A stretch of 64,000 nucleotides of DNA from Janthinobacterium saanense (GCF_014200675.1 NZ_JACHCI010000006.1:77931-141930), one strand, 5' to 3'. Positions 45,660 through 55,084 are shown, counted from the stretch's first letter. Numbers and translations are program-made. Notes: a model not told the origin generated them from the letters alone.

Positions 45660-46427
45660 TTACGCAAGACGGCTCCAGCACCACTGCTGGCGATTGGTGG
45701 CATGCTGGTACGTGCGCGCCTCGCCCAGCATGAAGCGCTGGACCGCCAGGGTGGCGGGCATGGCGCTCGCCGGCATATCTAACGCCGCGCCGTCGCTCTC
45801 ACGCCCGCGCCATGACAATTCAAAACGGGCACCCTGCCCTGCGCTATCGGCCTGCAACAGCCAGGCAAACGCATGCGGCTGCTCATGGCAGTCCTCGAAA
45901 GCCTCGAACGGCGCGGGCAAGGGGCAGTCGGCAGCCAGCAGCAACACCTGCGCTGCACCATCTGCCAGCAGAGAGCAGGCCTCGATCACTGCCGCCTCGA
46001 TACTGGCGCCGCCGGCAGCCAAGGCCAGCTGACTCGCGTGGTCTGCACGGGCAATCGAAAACAGCGCGGCGCTGGCGTTATGCACGGCCATGCCAAACGC
46101 CGTGGGAGACAAAGGCTCGCCCTGCACCAGCGCGGACAACAGTTCGACTGCGCGCCCCACCTCGCCATGGCGCGAACAAAATACCAGGGGAATATCGCGT
46201 TGCTCGCCAAGACAGGCATACGCCGTCTCCAGCGCCATCTTGCCAAGCTGGCCTGCGCGGCGGCGCAACAGGGGCGCCATCAGGCGTACGCCGGGCTCAC
46301 CACCGGGAGGAATTGGCGCAGGCGGCAGGGCCGCTTGCGCCCACGCCTGCCACTGCTGTGACGTCTCCAGACCGGGAGCCCAGGCAGCATGTCTGATAAT
46401 GGAAAAACGTACGCCGTTGGTGCGCAT
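45660..46427 (-). CDS. apeC: Truncated ketosynthase-like chain-length factor (ApeC-like)
   Basis: 255 residues, matching only the N-terminal half of a thiolase-fold ketosynthase. The segment SPTAFGMAVHNASAALFSIARAD lies where the nucleophilic Cys elbow would be, and no Cys is there. Such proteins act as chain-length factors that dimerise with the active ketosynthase (ApeO). First gene of the operon, directly behind the promoter/inverted repeat at 46436-46470. Confidence 0.82.
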   Translation of the reverse strand: MRTNGVRFSIIRHAAWAPGLETSQQWQAWAQAALPPAPIPPGGEPGVRLMAPLLRRRAGQLGKMALETAYACLGEQRDIPLVFCSRHGEVGRAVELLSALVQGEPLSPTAFGMAVHNASAALFSIARADHASQLALAAGGASIEAAVIEACSLLADGAAQVLLLAADCPLPAPFEAFEDCHEQPHAFAWLLQADSAGQGARFELSWRGRESDGAALDMPASAMPATLAVQRFMLGEARTYQHATNRQQWCWSRLA

Positions 46428-46435
46428 ATATATTT

Positions 46436-46470
46436 ACCTGAGCTCATATAAAAAGTTGAACTCAGGTCAA
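46436..46470 (-). promoter_or_regulatory. Candidate promoter with overlapping 32-bp inverted repeat for the aryl-polyene operon
   Basis: On the minus strand TTGACC (46470-46465), 16 bases, then TATGAG (46448-46443) form a candidate promoter 16 bases before the first ATG. The arms ACCTGAGCTCA (46436-46446) and TGAACTCAGGT (46457-46467) are complementary at 10 of 11 positions around 10 bases, and cover both promoter elements. This is the layout of an operator. Regulator unknown; none is encoded next to it. Confidence 0.5.
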
Positions 46471-46930
46471 AACTACGCAAAAAAAAGCCCCGCCAGCGTT
46501 CTTTTAAAATTATAAACGAAGGCAATCAAAATGGACAAAACAAATATCCATGAGGCAACTTTATTATAGAAAGTAAAAATACTGAAAATTGAGTATGCGC
46601 CGTGCCCAGTTACTATCTGTAACACTTTTTTTCATTATGATTCAGGGTAGAAGTCGTCATTTCAGCAGCCGTTTACAGCACAGGGATTTTCGGCGATGCG
46701 GAAGAACGAGCGCCTTGATAGCCCCATCACTGTTGTTTTTAAGAAACAGTCACTCATGCCAGGGTCATACTCGTAAATATCAATTAATTAATTTTTTCAT
46801 TTATCCGGGGTTTTGCCATTCATCCACAGAGGGAAAATCTCGTCCAGGGCTTCCCATGCAGGGATGGCTATTTTCAGGGATAAAACAATCTCACCGTTTT
46901 ACCGCGTGGATTTTGCAATCGCAAAAGAAA
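46471..46930. other. AT-rich intergenic region upstream of the aryl-polyene operon
   Basis: About 460 bases, markedly more AT-rich than its surroundings. A plus-strand frame at 46589-46945 (118 codons) shows no family resemblance and is not called. A GCGGGGC followed by eight T on the minus strand (about 46479-46493) resembles half of a terminator but lacks a matching upstream arm. It may hold regulator sites. Confidence 0.5.
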
Positions 46931-47977
46931 TTATTTTTTATATAATTTTGAGAATAATGGACCTATCAGCAACACCAGCACCACCATGCGCGCCACGTGA
47001 AAGGCGGTGACGATGGGTACGCCCAGATGCAGGGTCTTGGCCGTCAGCGACATCTCGGCGATGCCGCCCGGCGAAGTGGCCAGGATGGCCGTGCCGGCAT
47101 GAATGCCCATTGCCTGCGACAGGCCCAGGCCGAAAGCGGCCGCTGCCAGCAGCATGGCCACCGTGCATACCGCCACGCCAGCGAGGAAACGGGGTGCGGC
47201 ATACAGAAAATCAGGGGTGAAACGCGTACCCAGCGCGATGCCGATAAACAGCTGGCCGGCGCGTATCATCCATTCGGGCAAGCGGGACAAATGGATGCCG
47301 AACGCTGTCAGCAGCAGCGCCGCCAGCAGCGGCCCGATCACCCAGGCGTTGGGCAGCTTGCCCCGCTTGAAAACGAGGGCGGCGGCCACGGTGATCAATA
47401 CCAGCAGCAGCAAGCCGCCCACATCGACCATGGCGGCGCCGGGCACGAAATTCTCATGCCCTTCTTCCAGTCCATGGCTGCCCCAGTAGCGCACGCCGAA
47501 TGGTATGGTGGCCACCACCAGCATCATGCGCAGGCTGTGCGCGGCGGCGACCCGGCCCACATTGGCGCCATGGCGCTCGCTCTGCACCGCCATTTCGGAC
47601 GCCCCGCCGACCGCCATCGCAAAGAAAGCGGTGGCACGGTCCACGCCGGCGAGGCGCTGCAGCGCCAGGCCTCCGAGCCAGCCCAGTGCCAAGGCAACCA
47701 CCACGCCAAAGATGATCCATGGCGTGTACGAAGCCAGCACGGCCAGCACGGGCGCCGTGAAATACAGGCCCAGCGCGGTGCCGATGGCCCACTGGCCCGC
47801 TTCGCGCACGCGCACGGGGCAAGCCAGTTCGCGCCCCGCCAGGCGCAGCGCAGCGGTGGCAAACAGCGGGCCTATCATCCACGGCAGCGGCGTGTGCAGC
47901 CACAGACAAATGGCAGCACCGAGCAGGCCCGCGGCCAGCGCCGCAGCGAAGGCGCGCCAGCGCGGCCACCACAGCAC
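46931..47977 (-). CDS. AbrB-family membrane protein (PF05145 type)
   Basis: 348 residues beginning with GTG at 47977, two bases after the ABC ATPase stop. Two internal repeats each carry the PxxMIGPLFATA / NAWVIGPLLAALLL and TSPGGIAEMSL-type motifs (AVGGASEMAVQ in the first) typical of the membrane AbrB family, unrelated to the DNA-binding AbrB. About ten hydrophobic helices. Such proteins are suspected transporters. Being last in the uptake operon, it may handle the same substrate. Confidence 0.85.
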   Translation of the reverse strand: MLWWPRWRAFAAALAAGLLGAAICLWLHTPLPWMIGPLFATAALRLAGRELACPVRVREAGQWAIGTALGLYFTAPVLAVLASYTPWIIFGVVVALALGWLGGLALQRLAGVDRATAFFAMAVGGASEMAVQSERHGANVGRVAAAHSLRMMLVVATIPFGVRYWGSHGLEEGHENFVPGAAMVDVGGLLLLVLITVAAALVFKRGKLPNAWVIGPLLAALLLTAFGIHLSRLPEWMIRAGQLFIGIALGTRFTPDFLYAAPRFLAGVAVCTVAMLLAAAAFGLGLSQAMGIHAGTAILATSPGGIAEMSLTAKTLHLGVPIVTAFHVARMVVLVLLIGPLFSKLYKK

Positions 47978-47979
47978 GT

Positions 47980-49053
47980 TTAAAACACCCAGAGTTTATC
48001 GGCCGGCATATGCAGCCAGTACTTGCCCGCTTCAAGCTTGTGGCGCGAATACGCGCGCAGGCTGATATTGTCGCCGCCCTCGTGCTGGAACAGGCATTCC
48101 CAGCGGTCGCCCAGATACATGCAGGTCAACAGCGGCAGTTGCACGGAATTGTCCACCTGCATGGCGCTGATCTTCACCTCTTCCACGCGTATCATGGCCG
48201 TCACTTCCGCACTCGTGTTGGCGCCGCGCGCCACGCCCTGCATGGTGGCGCCGTCGACCAGCAACTGCACCTGCTTGCCGTCGCGCTGCAGCAGCTTGCC
48301 GGGCAGGCGGTTGTTACTGCCCATGAATTCAGCCGTGAACAGGGTGTCCGGTGTTTCATACATGCTCTGCGGCGTGCCCTGCTGCTCGATCTTGCCGTTA
48401 TTGAGCAGCAAAATACGGTCGGAAATGGCCATCGCTTCGGCCTGATCATGCGTCACCATCAGGGCCGACAGGCCCAGGCGCACGATCAGTTCGCGCAAGA
48501 AGGCGCGCGCCTCTTCGCGCAGCTTGGCGTCCAGGTTCGACAGCGGTTCATCGAGCAGGATTACGGGCGGGTTGTACACCAGCGCGCGGGCAATCGCCAC
48601 GCGCTGCTGCTGGCCGCCAGACAATTGATGCGGATAGCGCTCGCCCAGGTGTCCCAGGCCCAGCTGCGTCAGCACTTCCTTGACGCGCGCGGCGATTTCC
48701 GTGCCGCCCATTTTGCGCAGCTTGAGGCCGTAGGCGACGTTGTCGAACACGGTCTTGTGCGGCCACAGCGCGTAGGACTGGAACACCAGGCCCAGGTTGC
48801 GCTGCTCGGCCGGCATCTCGAAGTTTTTCGCGCCATCGAAGACATTGCGCTCGCCGATTTCTATCGTGCCGCCTTTCGGGCTTTCCAGCCCGGCGACCGC
48901 GCGCAGCAAGGTGGTCTTGCCGCTGCCCGAAGGCCCCAGCAAGGCAACCACTTCGCCTTTTTTCAGGTGCATCGAGACACCCTTCAAAATCTGGTTGGCG
49001 GACGGGCCGGTGCCGTAATCGAGGTACAGCTCATTGACGGTCAATTCATTCAT
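47980..49053 (-). CDS. ABC importer ATPase (FbpC/PotA-like)
   Basis: 357 residues. Walker A GPSGSGKTT (about 40-48), Q-loop VFQSYALWPHKTVFDNV, signature LSGGQQQRVAIARAL, Walker B VILLDEPLSNLDAKLREE and the H-loop THDQAEAMA. The C-terminal about 110 residues form a TOBE-like regulatory domain. It powers the permease encoded just upstream. Confidence 0.92.
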   Translation of the reverse strand: MNELTVNELYLDYGTGPSANQILKGVSMHLKKGEVVALLGPSGSGKTTLLRAVAGLESPKGGTIEIGERNVFDGAKNFEMPAEQRNLGLVFQSYALWPHKTVFDNVAYGLKLRKMGGTEIAARVKEVLTQLGLGHLGERYPHQLSGGQQQRVAIARALVYNPPVILLDEPLSNLDAKLREEARAFLRELIVRLGLSALMVTHDQAEAMAISDRILLLNNGKIEQQGTPQSMYETPDTLFTAEFMGSNNRLPGKLLQRDGKQVQLLVDGATMQGVARGANTSAEVTAMIRVEEVKISAMQVDNSVQLPLLTCMYLGDRWECLFQHEGGDNISLRAYSRHKLEAGKYWLHMPADKLWVF

Positions 49054-49088
49054 GGTCTTGTCTCAATCTCTGTATTTGGTCTATGTAA

Positions 49089-50879
49089 TTAGTTGTGTAA
49101 CTTGACGCCAAAGCGCAGCGCGATCCCCAGGCCGATGGCCACCAGGGTGATGTTGATGAAGGACAGCGCCGCCACCAAGTCGGTGGAGCCGCCCGCCCAC
49201 AGCGATACCAGCATCGCACCGATCACTTCCGTGCCTGGCGAGAGCAGGTACACGCCGGTCGAATATTCGCGCTCGAAGATCAGGAACACCATCAACCAGG
49301 CGCCCAGCAAGCCGTATTTGATCAACGGCAGGGTGACGTCGCGCGTCACCTGGCCACGGCTGGCGCCGACGGCGCGCGCCGCCTCTTCCAGTTCCGGGCC
49401 CACTTGCAGCAGCGCGGTGGAGATCAGGCGCATGCCATAGGCCATCCATACCACCGAATACGCCAGCCACAGGGCGAAGATGGTGGAGCGCACTTCGCGC
49501 AGCGCCGGGATCAGATGGGCGCTCAGCCACATCGCCACGCCGTTATCCATGCCCTTCAACATGCCATCCAGCCAGGCCGGCACGAACAGGAATACCCACA
49601 GAAAGGAGAGACCGGCCAGCAGGCCCGGCACGGCGCGCGGCACCAGCACGCTGTAGTCGAGCAGGCGCGTGATGCCGTCCTGCTTGCGGTGCATGGCCAG
49701 CGCAATGAAGCTGTAGCAAGCCACGGCCAGTGCACCGCCGACCACGCCGATCAAGATCGTGTTGACGATGCCGCGCACCAGCGAAGGCTGTTCGAAAATA
49801 TCGCGGAAATGCTGCAGGGTCAGCACGTCGGCCAAGTGCACGCCCTCACCCCAGTACTGCACGAAGGAGCGCAGCACGATGCCCGTCAACGGCAAGATAA
49901 TCGTGAACAGCAGCCAGCCGGCCAGCAGGGCAAACGCCAGCCACTTCCAGCGGCCCAGCGGCATGGCCTTGCTGCGTGCGCCCTTGCCCTTGATCGACAC
50001 ATATTTATTGGCAGACTTCAGCAGCCAGCGCTGTATCATCACCAGCGGCATGGTCACCATCACCAGGCAGACGGCAACGGCGGCCATCAGGTGATACGAC
50101 GGCGTACCCAGTTTATTGGTCAGCTTGTACAGATAGGTCGGCAGCACCAGATGGCCTTCCGGGTCGCCCAGCACCAGCACCAGGCCGAACACTTCAAAAC
50201 CCAGGAAGAACACCAGCACGCCGGCATACGCCAGCGCCGGCATGATCATCGGCAGCGATACGTTCAGCATCACCTGCATAGGCGAGGCGCCAGCCACGCG
50301 GGCCGCTTCTTCCACGTCCGATCCCAGGCTTTTCAGGGCCGACGAGGCGTACAGGTAAACGTGCGGCACGTGCGTCAGGCCGGCAATGATGATGATGCTG
50401 GTAAATGAATAGATATTCCAGGGCACGAAGCCGAGCAGCTCCTTGGCCCAGATCGAGTAAAAGCCCACAGGCCCCATCGAGACGACGTAGCCAAAGCCCA
50501 TCACCATCGGCGAGACGAAAATCGGCACCAGCAGCATCGGAGCAACCCAGCTGCGACCCGGCAAATCGGTGCGCACCATGAGGAAGGCCAGCATGCCGCC
50601 CAGCGGCACGGCGATCACGGTCAAACCAAAAGCGAGCATCAGGCCATTCTTGAAGGCCATGGCGAAATCGGGATCATCAAAGATGAAACGGTAGGAATCA
50701 AAGCCGAATTCGCGCACCGGCATGAAGAAGGGTGCGGACAAAAAGCTTTGATAAAAAATCAGGAACAGCGGCAGAAAAATGGCGATGCAGGTAATCGTCA
50801 CAACCAGGCCGCGCGACCAGTTCAGGCGCGACAAGAGTGAGCTTGACCGTACAGGCAAGGGCAAGATGGCAGTTTGCAT
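49089..50879 (-). CDS. ABC importer fused permease (FbpB/ThiP-like, two permease halves)
   Basis: 596 residues from the ATG at 50879; the longer frame to 50909 adds a non-conserved leader. Two BPD_transp_1 halves, each with about six helices, carry EAA-type loops: EEAARVAGASPMQVMLNVSLPMI at about 215-240 and EEAARAVGASRGQVTRDVTLPLI at about 520-545. One chain therefore supplies both permease subunits, as in the ferric-iron/thiamine family. Confidence 0.92.
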   Translation of the reverse strand: MQTAILPLPVRSSSLLSRLNWSRGLVVTITCIAIFLPLFLIFYQSFLSAPFFMPVREFGFDSYRFIFDDPDFAMAFKNGLMLAFGLTVIAVPLGGMLAFLMVRTDLPGRSWVAPMLLVPIFVSPMVMGFGYVVSMGPVGFYSIWAKELLGFVPWNIYSFTSIIIIAGLTHVPHVYLYASSALKSLGSDVEEAARVAGASPMQVMLNVSLPMIMPALAYAGVLVFFLGFEVFGLVLVLGDPEGHLVLPTYLYKLTNKLGTPSYHLMAAVAVCLVMVTMPLVMIQRWLLKSANKYVSIKGKGARSKAMPLGRWKWLAFALLAGWLLFTIILPLTGIVLRSFVQYWGEGVHLADVLTLQHFRDIFEQPSLVRGIVNTILIGVVGGALAVACYSFIALAMHRKQDGITRLLDYSVLVPRAVPGLLAGLSFLWVFLFVPAWLDGMLKGMDNGVAMWLSAHLIPALREVRSTIFALWLAYSVVWMAYGMRLISTALLQVGPELEEAARAVGASRGQVTRDVTLPLIKYGLLGAWLMVFLIFEREYSTGVYLLSPGTEVIGAMLVSLWAGGSTDLVAALSFINITLVAIGLGIALRFGVKLHN

Positions 50880-50947
50880 GATGAATCCAATGAATGAAGG
50901 GTGCGGCATCCGCGCGCAGGTTTTAGCTGCGCGCGGCTAAGACGGCT

Positions 50948-52045
50948 TTACTTCTTACCAGCCGTTTCCTTCCACTGCTTCAGGAAAGCCATGCGCTTGG
51001 CTGGCCCCAGGAATTGCAGGATGATCGGGTGCACGGGCACCGGCTTGATGTTATCGGCGCCGATCACCTTGATCAGGTCAGCCGAGGTGGTCTCGCCCTT
51101 GACGTCGGCGCGGATGGCGAACAGCTTGGAATCGTTGGCGATCACGGTCTGGCCGCGCTGCGACAGGATGTAGTCTAGCCACAGCTTGCCGGCGTTGACG
51201 TTTTTGGCGTTCTTGTTGATGAACTGTACGCGCGACAGTATCAGGGTGTAATCCTTCGGCAGCACCACGCCGATCGATGGATCGGTCTTGGCGCGCACCA
51301 GTGCGTAAGAGCCCAGCACGTTATAACCGATCAGGTTTTCACCCGATGAAATGCGTTCCATCATGGTGCCGGTCGACGATTGCACGCGCACCTTGGCGGC
51401 GCCAAACGCGTTCAGCAGCCCCATGAATTGCGGGTTTTCCTTGGCGTCCTGCGCCATGAACATGAAGCCCACGCCCGATTTTTCGATGTCGTAGGTGGTG
51501 ACCTTGTCCTTGAACTTCGGCGTGGTGATCAGCTTGGCGAAATCGGCATGCGTCTGCGGCACTTCCTTGGGGTCGAGCAGACGCTTGTTGTAGACGATGG
51601 CGGCCGGCTCGAAGGTGGTGCCATACGCCATGTCGTCCCACATCGCCCAGCCGGGAATTTTGGCCGCTTCCACCGATTTGTATTTCAGCGCATAACCGTC
51701 CGAGGCCAGGCGCATCTGCAAATCCATCGCCGACGACCACATCACGTCGGCCGTATTGCCGCCCGCCGCCACTTCGGAAATGAAGCGGTTGTACACCTCG
51801 GTCGAATTCATGTCGTTGTATTCAACCGTGATGCCCGGGTACAGGGCATTGAAGTCCTTGATCAGCGGTGCCGTGGCCTTGCTGTCGGTGGCGCCGTAGA
51901 TGACGACCTTGCCTTCCTTCTTCGCCGCATCGATGATCTTCTGATAATCGGCCGGATAGCCGGGAGGCACTTGCGCAAAAGCGGCGCCGGCCAGGCTGGC
52001 AAAGGCGGCGGCAAGCGCTGCCTGGAGGATGGTTTTGGTTTGCAT
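50948..52045 (-). CDS. ABC importer periplasmic binding protein (FbpA-like fold)
   Basis: 365 residues with signal peptide ILQAALAAAFASLAGAAFAQ. Pattern of the iron/2-aminoethylphosphonate/sugar-phosphate cluster: GKVVIYGATDSKATAPLIKDFNALYPGITVEYND, DVMWSSAMDLQ, NLIGYNVLGSYALVRAK. The Tyr pair used by FbpA to bind iron is not obvious, so an organic anion is as likely a ligand as iron. First gene of the ABC set; 54 bases after the Bug gene. Confidence 0.88.
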   Translation of the reverse strand: MQTKTILQAALAAAFASLAGAAFAQVPPGYPADYQKIIDAAKKEGKVVIYGATDSKATAPLIKDFNALYPGITVEYNDMNSTEVYNRFISEVAAGGNTADVMWSSAMDLQMRLASDGYALKYKSVEAAKIPGWAMWDDMAYGTTFEPAAIVYNKRLLDPKEVPQTHADFAKLITTPKFKDKVTTYDIEKSGVGFMFMAQDAKENPQFMGLLNAFGAAKVRVQSSTGTMMERISSGENLIGYNVLGSYALVRAKTDPSIGVVLPKDYTLILSRVQFINKNAKNVNAGKLWLDYILSQRGQTVIANDSKLFAIRADVKGETTSADLIKVIGADNIKPVPVHPIILQFLGPAKRMAFLKQWKETAGKK

Positions 52046-52099
52046 GGTGATAGGTCTCCGTCTGTAAAAGTTTTTATGACTGCTAGTTGTTATGCGCGT

Positions 52100-53083
52100 T
52101 CAGCGCATCAGGCCCAGCTCACTGGCACGTTTGGTGTAATCGTCGACCGCTTTTTTAACGTAGGTGCTCAGCTGCGGCCCTGTCAGGGCAAAGGGATACA
52201 AGCCTGCCTTGGCCCGCAGGCTGGCAAACTCCGGCGTGGCCATCATGCGGTCAAAGGTGGCCACCCAGCGCTGGTAGTCTGCGTCGGGCACTTGCGGTCC
52301 CATCCAGACGCCGCGGATGATGGGCCAGACTACGTCGACGCCCTGCTCGCGCGCCGTCGGCACGCCGGCCAGCACGCCTGGCAGGCGCTGGTCGGCCAGC
52401 ACGGCCAGCACGCGCGCATGCTGGCCGTCCGCGTTCAGGGTGGCTTCGGAGGTATCGCCCGACACCACCTGCACGTGATTGGCCTGCATCGCCGTGAACA
52501 CTTCGCCGCCGCCTTCGAGTGCGACAAAGCGCAGCACCTTGGGATCGATACCCGCCTGGCGCGCCACCAGCGCCATCTTCAGCCAGTCCTGGCTGCCGAT
52601 GGTGCCGGAGACACCGATCAGCACCTTGTCCGGATGCTGGCGCAAGGCGTCGATCAGGTCGGCCAGCGTCTTGTAGGGCGAGTCGCTGCGCACGGCGATC
52701 ATGCCGTAGTCGGTCCCCAATGCCGCGACCCAGCGCACATCGCCAGCCTTGGCGTTGCCGAACTTGCCCTGTGCCAGATTGAGCAGCGAACCGCCCGAAA
52801 ACGCCACCAGGGTGTCAGCTTCTGCCCGGCGGCGCTGCGAGGCCATCGAATGCCAGGCCACGGCGCCGATGCCACCGGGCAGATAGCTGATGTGCATGGG
52901 ACGTGACTGGCTCTGCTGCAGCGCCAGCCCTTTCCGCGCCAGCTTGCAGGTCAGGTCCATGGCGCCACCCGGCTTGGATGGCACCACGCATTCGACTGGC
53001 GCCAAGGCAGCCGCGCTGTCCGCCGCCATGGCTAGCGGCGACAGGAAAAACAGGGCCAGGAAAAGAGTGCGCAACATGGCCAT
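52100..53083 (-). CDS. Bug/TctC-type periplasmic binding protein
   Basis: 327 residues with signal LFLALFFLSPLAMAA. TctC-family features: ECVVPSKPGGAMDLTCKLARKGL, ISYLPGGIGAVAW, GSGS-like GVSGTIGSQDWLKMAL, and GVWMGPQVPDADYQRW near the C-terminus. Such proteins bind carboxylates. No TctA/TctB transporter genes accompany it. It lies 3 bases after the porin stop and next to a TctD/TctE-like system, so it may be the sensor's ligand-presenting partner. Confidence 0.88.
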   Translation of the reverse strand: MAMLRTLFLALFFLSPLAMAADSAAALAPVECVVPSKPGGAMDLTCKLARKGLALQQSQSRPMHISYLPGGIGAVAWHSMASQRRRAEADTLVAFSGGSLLNLAQGKFGNAKAGDVRWVAALGTDYGMIAVRSDSPYKTLADLIDALRQHPDKVLIGVSGTIGSQDWLKMALVARQAGIDPKVLRFVALEGGGEVFTAMQANHVQVVSGDTSEATLNADGQHARVLAVLADQRLPGVLAGVPTAREQGVDVVWPIIRGVWMGPQVPDADYQRWVATFDRMMATPEFASLRAKAGLYPFALTGPQLSTYVKKAVDDYTKRASELGLMR

Positions 53084-53086
53084 GGA

Positions 53087-54151
53087 TCAGAAGCGGTGCT
53101 GCATGCCAGCCATCAGGCCACGCTGGGTGTTGCCGAAACCTGGGTCGTCGCGCGACAGGCCCACCAGCTGGTTGTTCTTGGCCTTGGCGTAGGCGCCCAC
53201 CACATACAGGTCGGTACGCTTGGACAGGGCATAACGCACGCGCGCCACGTACATGATCGGATCGGCGTCCGTGTTGGCAGCGACGTTTTTCACGTCCTGG
53301 TAGTAGATGGCGCCGGTCAGCGTGACGGCCGGTGCGGTCAGGTAGCTGACGCCGCCCCAGTAGATGGTGCCGCGCACGTCCGGCTTGCCGGTGGCCGCCG
53401 GATCGAGCTTGTAATCGCGCGCCACGGCCTGCACCTTCCATGCGCCTTCGTTGTACATCGCACCCAGGTGATAGGCGGTGGTTTTGTCGCGCCCGCCGTT
53501 GGCTATCGTATTGCCGTTGACTTTTTCATAGGTCGCCAGCAGGCTGACAGGCCCGGCCTTGTAGGTCACGCCGCCAGAAAACTTGGCGCTGTCCTGCGCG
53601 CCGCTCGCCTGTTCGCCGAAACCATACGAGGCGCCGTACTTGAAGTCGCCGGCGCTGCCCGAATACTTGACCATATTGTCAAAGGCCGTGGTCATGCCAT
53701 ATTTGCTGGGACCGGTGGCGTTGCCCGAGGTTGCCCAAGAGTAATTGGGTGCATACGCCAGCGGGTCGAACGGCAGCACGAAGTCATACACGGTAGTAAA
53801 CGAACGGCCCAGCACCAGGCGGCCGTAGCTGCCCTCCAGGCCCACATAGGCCTGTCGCTTGAACAGCGCGCCGTCGGAAGCGCCGGTATCCATCAGGATG
53901 CCGCCTTCCAGATTGAACACGGCTTTCAGGCCGCCGCCCAGATCTTCGCTGCCGCGAAAGCCCCAGCGCGAGGTATTCATGCCGCCCGAGGTGACGCGGC
54001 TCATCGAACCTTTCGATGGCGAGGCATTGCTGATGTTGTCGATGCCGACGTCGAGCAAACCATAGAAGCTGACGTTCGACTGGGCTTGCGCGCCACCGGC
54101 TGCGGCGGCGAGAACGGCCATGGCGGCCAGAGAGAATGCGGTTCTTTTCAT
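53087..54151 (-). CDS. Outer-membrane porin (betaproteobacterial OmpC/OpcP type)
   Basis: 354 residues with signal MKRTAFSLAAMAVLAAAAGGAQAQ. Trimeric-porin hallmarks: SNVSFYGLLDVGIDNIS at the mature N-terminus, SRWGFRGSEDLGGGLKAVFNLE, RQAYVGLEGSYGRLVLGR, and a C-terminal Phe (AGMQHRF). First gene of the leftward uptake operon, transcribed away from the two-component genes that probably control it. Confidence 0.92.
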   Translation of the reverse strand: MKRTAFSLAAMAVLAAAAGGAQAQSNVSFYGLLDVGIDNISNASPSKGSMSRVTSGGMNTSRWGFRGSEDLGGGLKAVFNLEGGILMDTGASDGALFKRQAYVGLEGSYGRLVLGRSFTTVYDFVLPFDPLAYAPNYSWATSGNATGPSKYGMTTAFDNMVKYSGSAGDFKYGASYGFGEQASGAQDSAKFSGGVTYKAGPVSLLATYEKVNGNTIANGGRDKTTAYHLGAMYNEGAWKVQAVARDYKLDPAATGKPDVRGTIYWGGVSYLTAPAVTLTGAIYYQDVKNVAANTDADPIMYVARVRYALSKRTDLYVVGAYAKAKNNQLVGLSRDDPGFGNTQRGLMAGMQHRF

Positions 54152-54181
54152 GAGGGTCCCCTGTTTTTAGATATAGTTATG

Positions 54182-54213
54182 AGTGATATGCCTGATCACT
54201 TCTGTGAATCAGG
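54182..54213. promoter_or_regulatory. Overlapping inverted repeats in the porin / tctDE divergent region
   Basis: AGTGAT (54182-54187) and ATCACT (54195-54200) are perfect arms 7 bases apart. They overlap a second pair, CCTGAT (54191-54196) and ATCAGG (54208-54213). They lie 30-60 bases before the porin start, a position that suits TctD-like activator binding. No experimental basis. Confidence 0.35.
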
Positions 54214-54367
54214 AGCACACTATATGAGAACCTTCCTTTCAATTGGCTTTCAGAGTGATAGCTGTCGTCAAGCAACCACAAGTGAGCGCAACTTATTCGG
54301 CGCTGACGCTATCGGCGATAGCATCTGCAGGCTTACACTGCATCCTTTCAAACGAATGGCGGAGACC

Positions 54368-55084
54368 ATGCGCATATTATTAGTGGAAGACCATCTGGAA
54401 CTGTCGCACTGGCTGGCAAAAGCACTGCGCGACGCACACCTGACGGTGGAGACAGCCCACAACGGCGCCGATGCCGACGCCCTGCTGCACACGCAGGAAT
54501 ACTCGCTGGTGCTGCTCGACCTGACCTTGCCCAAGATGGATGGCCTGGACGTGCTGCGCCGCCTGCGCGCGCGTGGCGGCACGCGTGGCAAGACGCCCGT
54601 CATGATACTGACGGCGCGCGGCGGCCTGGATGAAAAAGTCCAGGGCCTGAACCTGGGCGCCGACGATTACATGGCCAAGCCCTTCGAACTGGCCGAACTG
54701 GAAGCCCGCGTAAAAGCCCTGCTGCGCCGCAGCCAGGGCAACGAGGCGCTGGTGCACCATTGCGGCGCGCTCAGTTTCGACACCGTCACGCGCATGTTCA
54801 GCTATGCCGGTGCAGCGCTGGCGCTGACGCCGCGCGAACACGCGGTGCTTGAAGCGCTGATCACGCGCTCCGGCCGCGCCGTATCGAAAGAAAAACTGTT
54901 CGATGAAGTGTTCGCGCTGGCCGACGACGCCAACCTGGACGCCATCGAGCTGTATATCCACCGCGTGCGCAAAAAACTGGAAAATGGCGCCGGCAGCGGC
55001 GATGGCGCGGTGATCACCACCCTGCGCGGCATCGGCTACCTGCTGCAGCCGCGCAGCGCCATGGCGGCCACGGCGTCGAAATGA
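54368..55084 (+). CDS. tctD: OmpR-family response regulator (TctD-like)
   Basis: 238 residues from the ATG at 54368, which has GGCGGAGACC upstream; the frame continues far upstream but only antisense to the porin. Receiver: MRILLVEDHLE, phospho-Asp51 in LVLLDLTLPKMDGLDV, LTARG, and Lys in YMAKPFE. C-terminal winged helix: LTPREHAVLEALI, LDAIELYIHRVRKKL, TLRGIGYLL. Expected to control the adjacent porin/Bug/ABC operon. Its stop overlaps the kinase start in ATGA. Confidence 0.9.
   Translation: MRILLVEDHLELSHWLAKALRDAHLTVETAHNGADADALLHTQEYSLVLLDLTLPKMDGLDVLRRLRARGGTRGKTPVMILTARGGLDEKVQGLNLGADDYMAKPFELAELEARVKALLRRSQGNEALVHHCGALSFDTVTRMFSYAGAALALTPREHAVLEALITRSGRAVSKEKLFDEVFALADDANLDAIELYIHRVRKKLENGAGSGDGAVITTLRGIGYLLQPRSAMAATASK

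Noticed and set aside
46589-46945. 118-codon plus-strand frame in the AT-rich gap
   Set aside because: No ribosome site, no family resemblance, amino acid composition of random AT-rich DNA, and overlap with the abrB-type gene end.
53096-54367. Long N-terminal extension of the tctD frame
   Set aside because: It lies antisense to the porin; the receiver domain begins at the ATG at 54368 with its own ribosome site.
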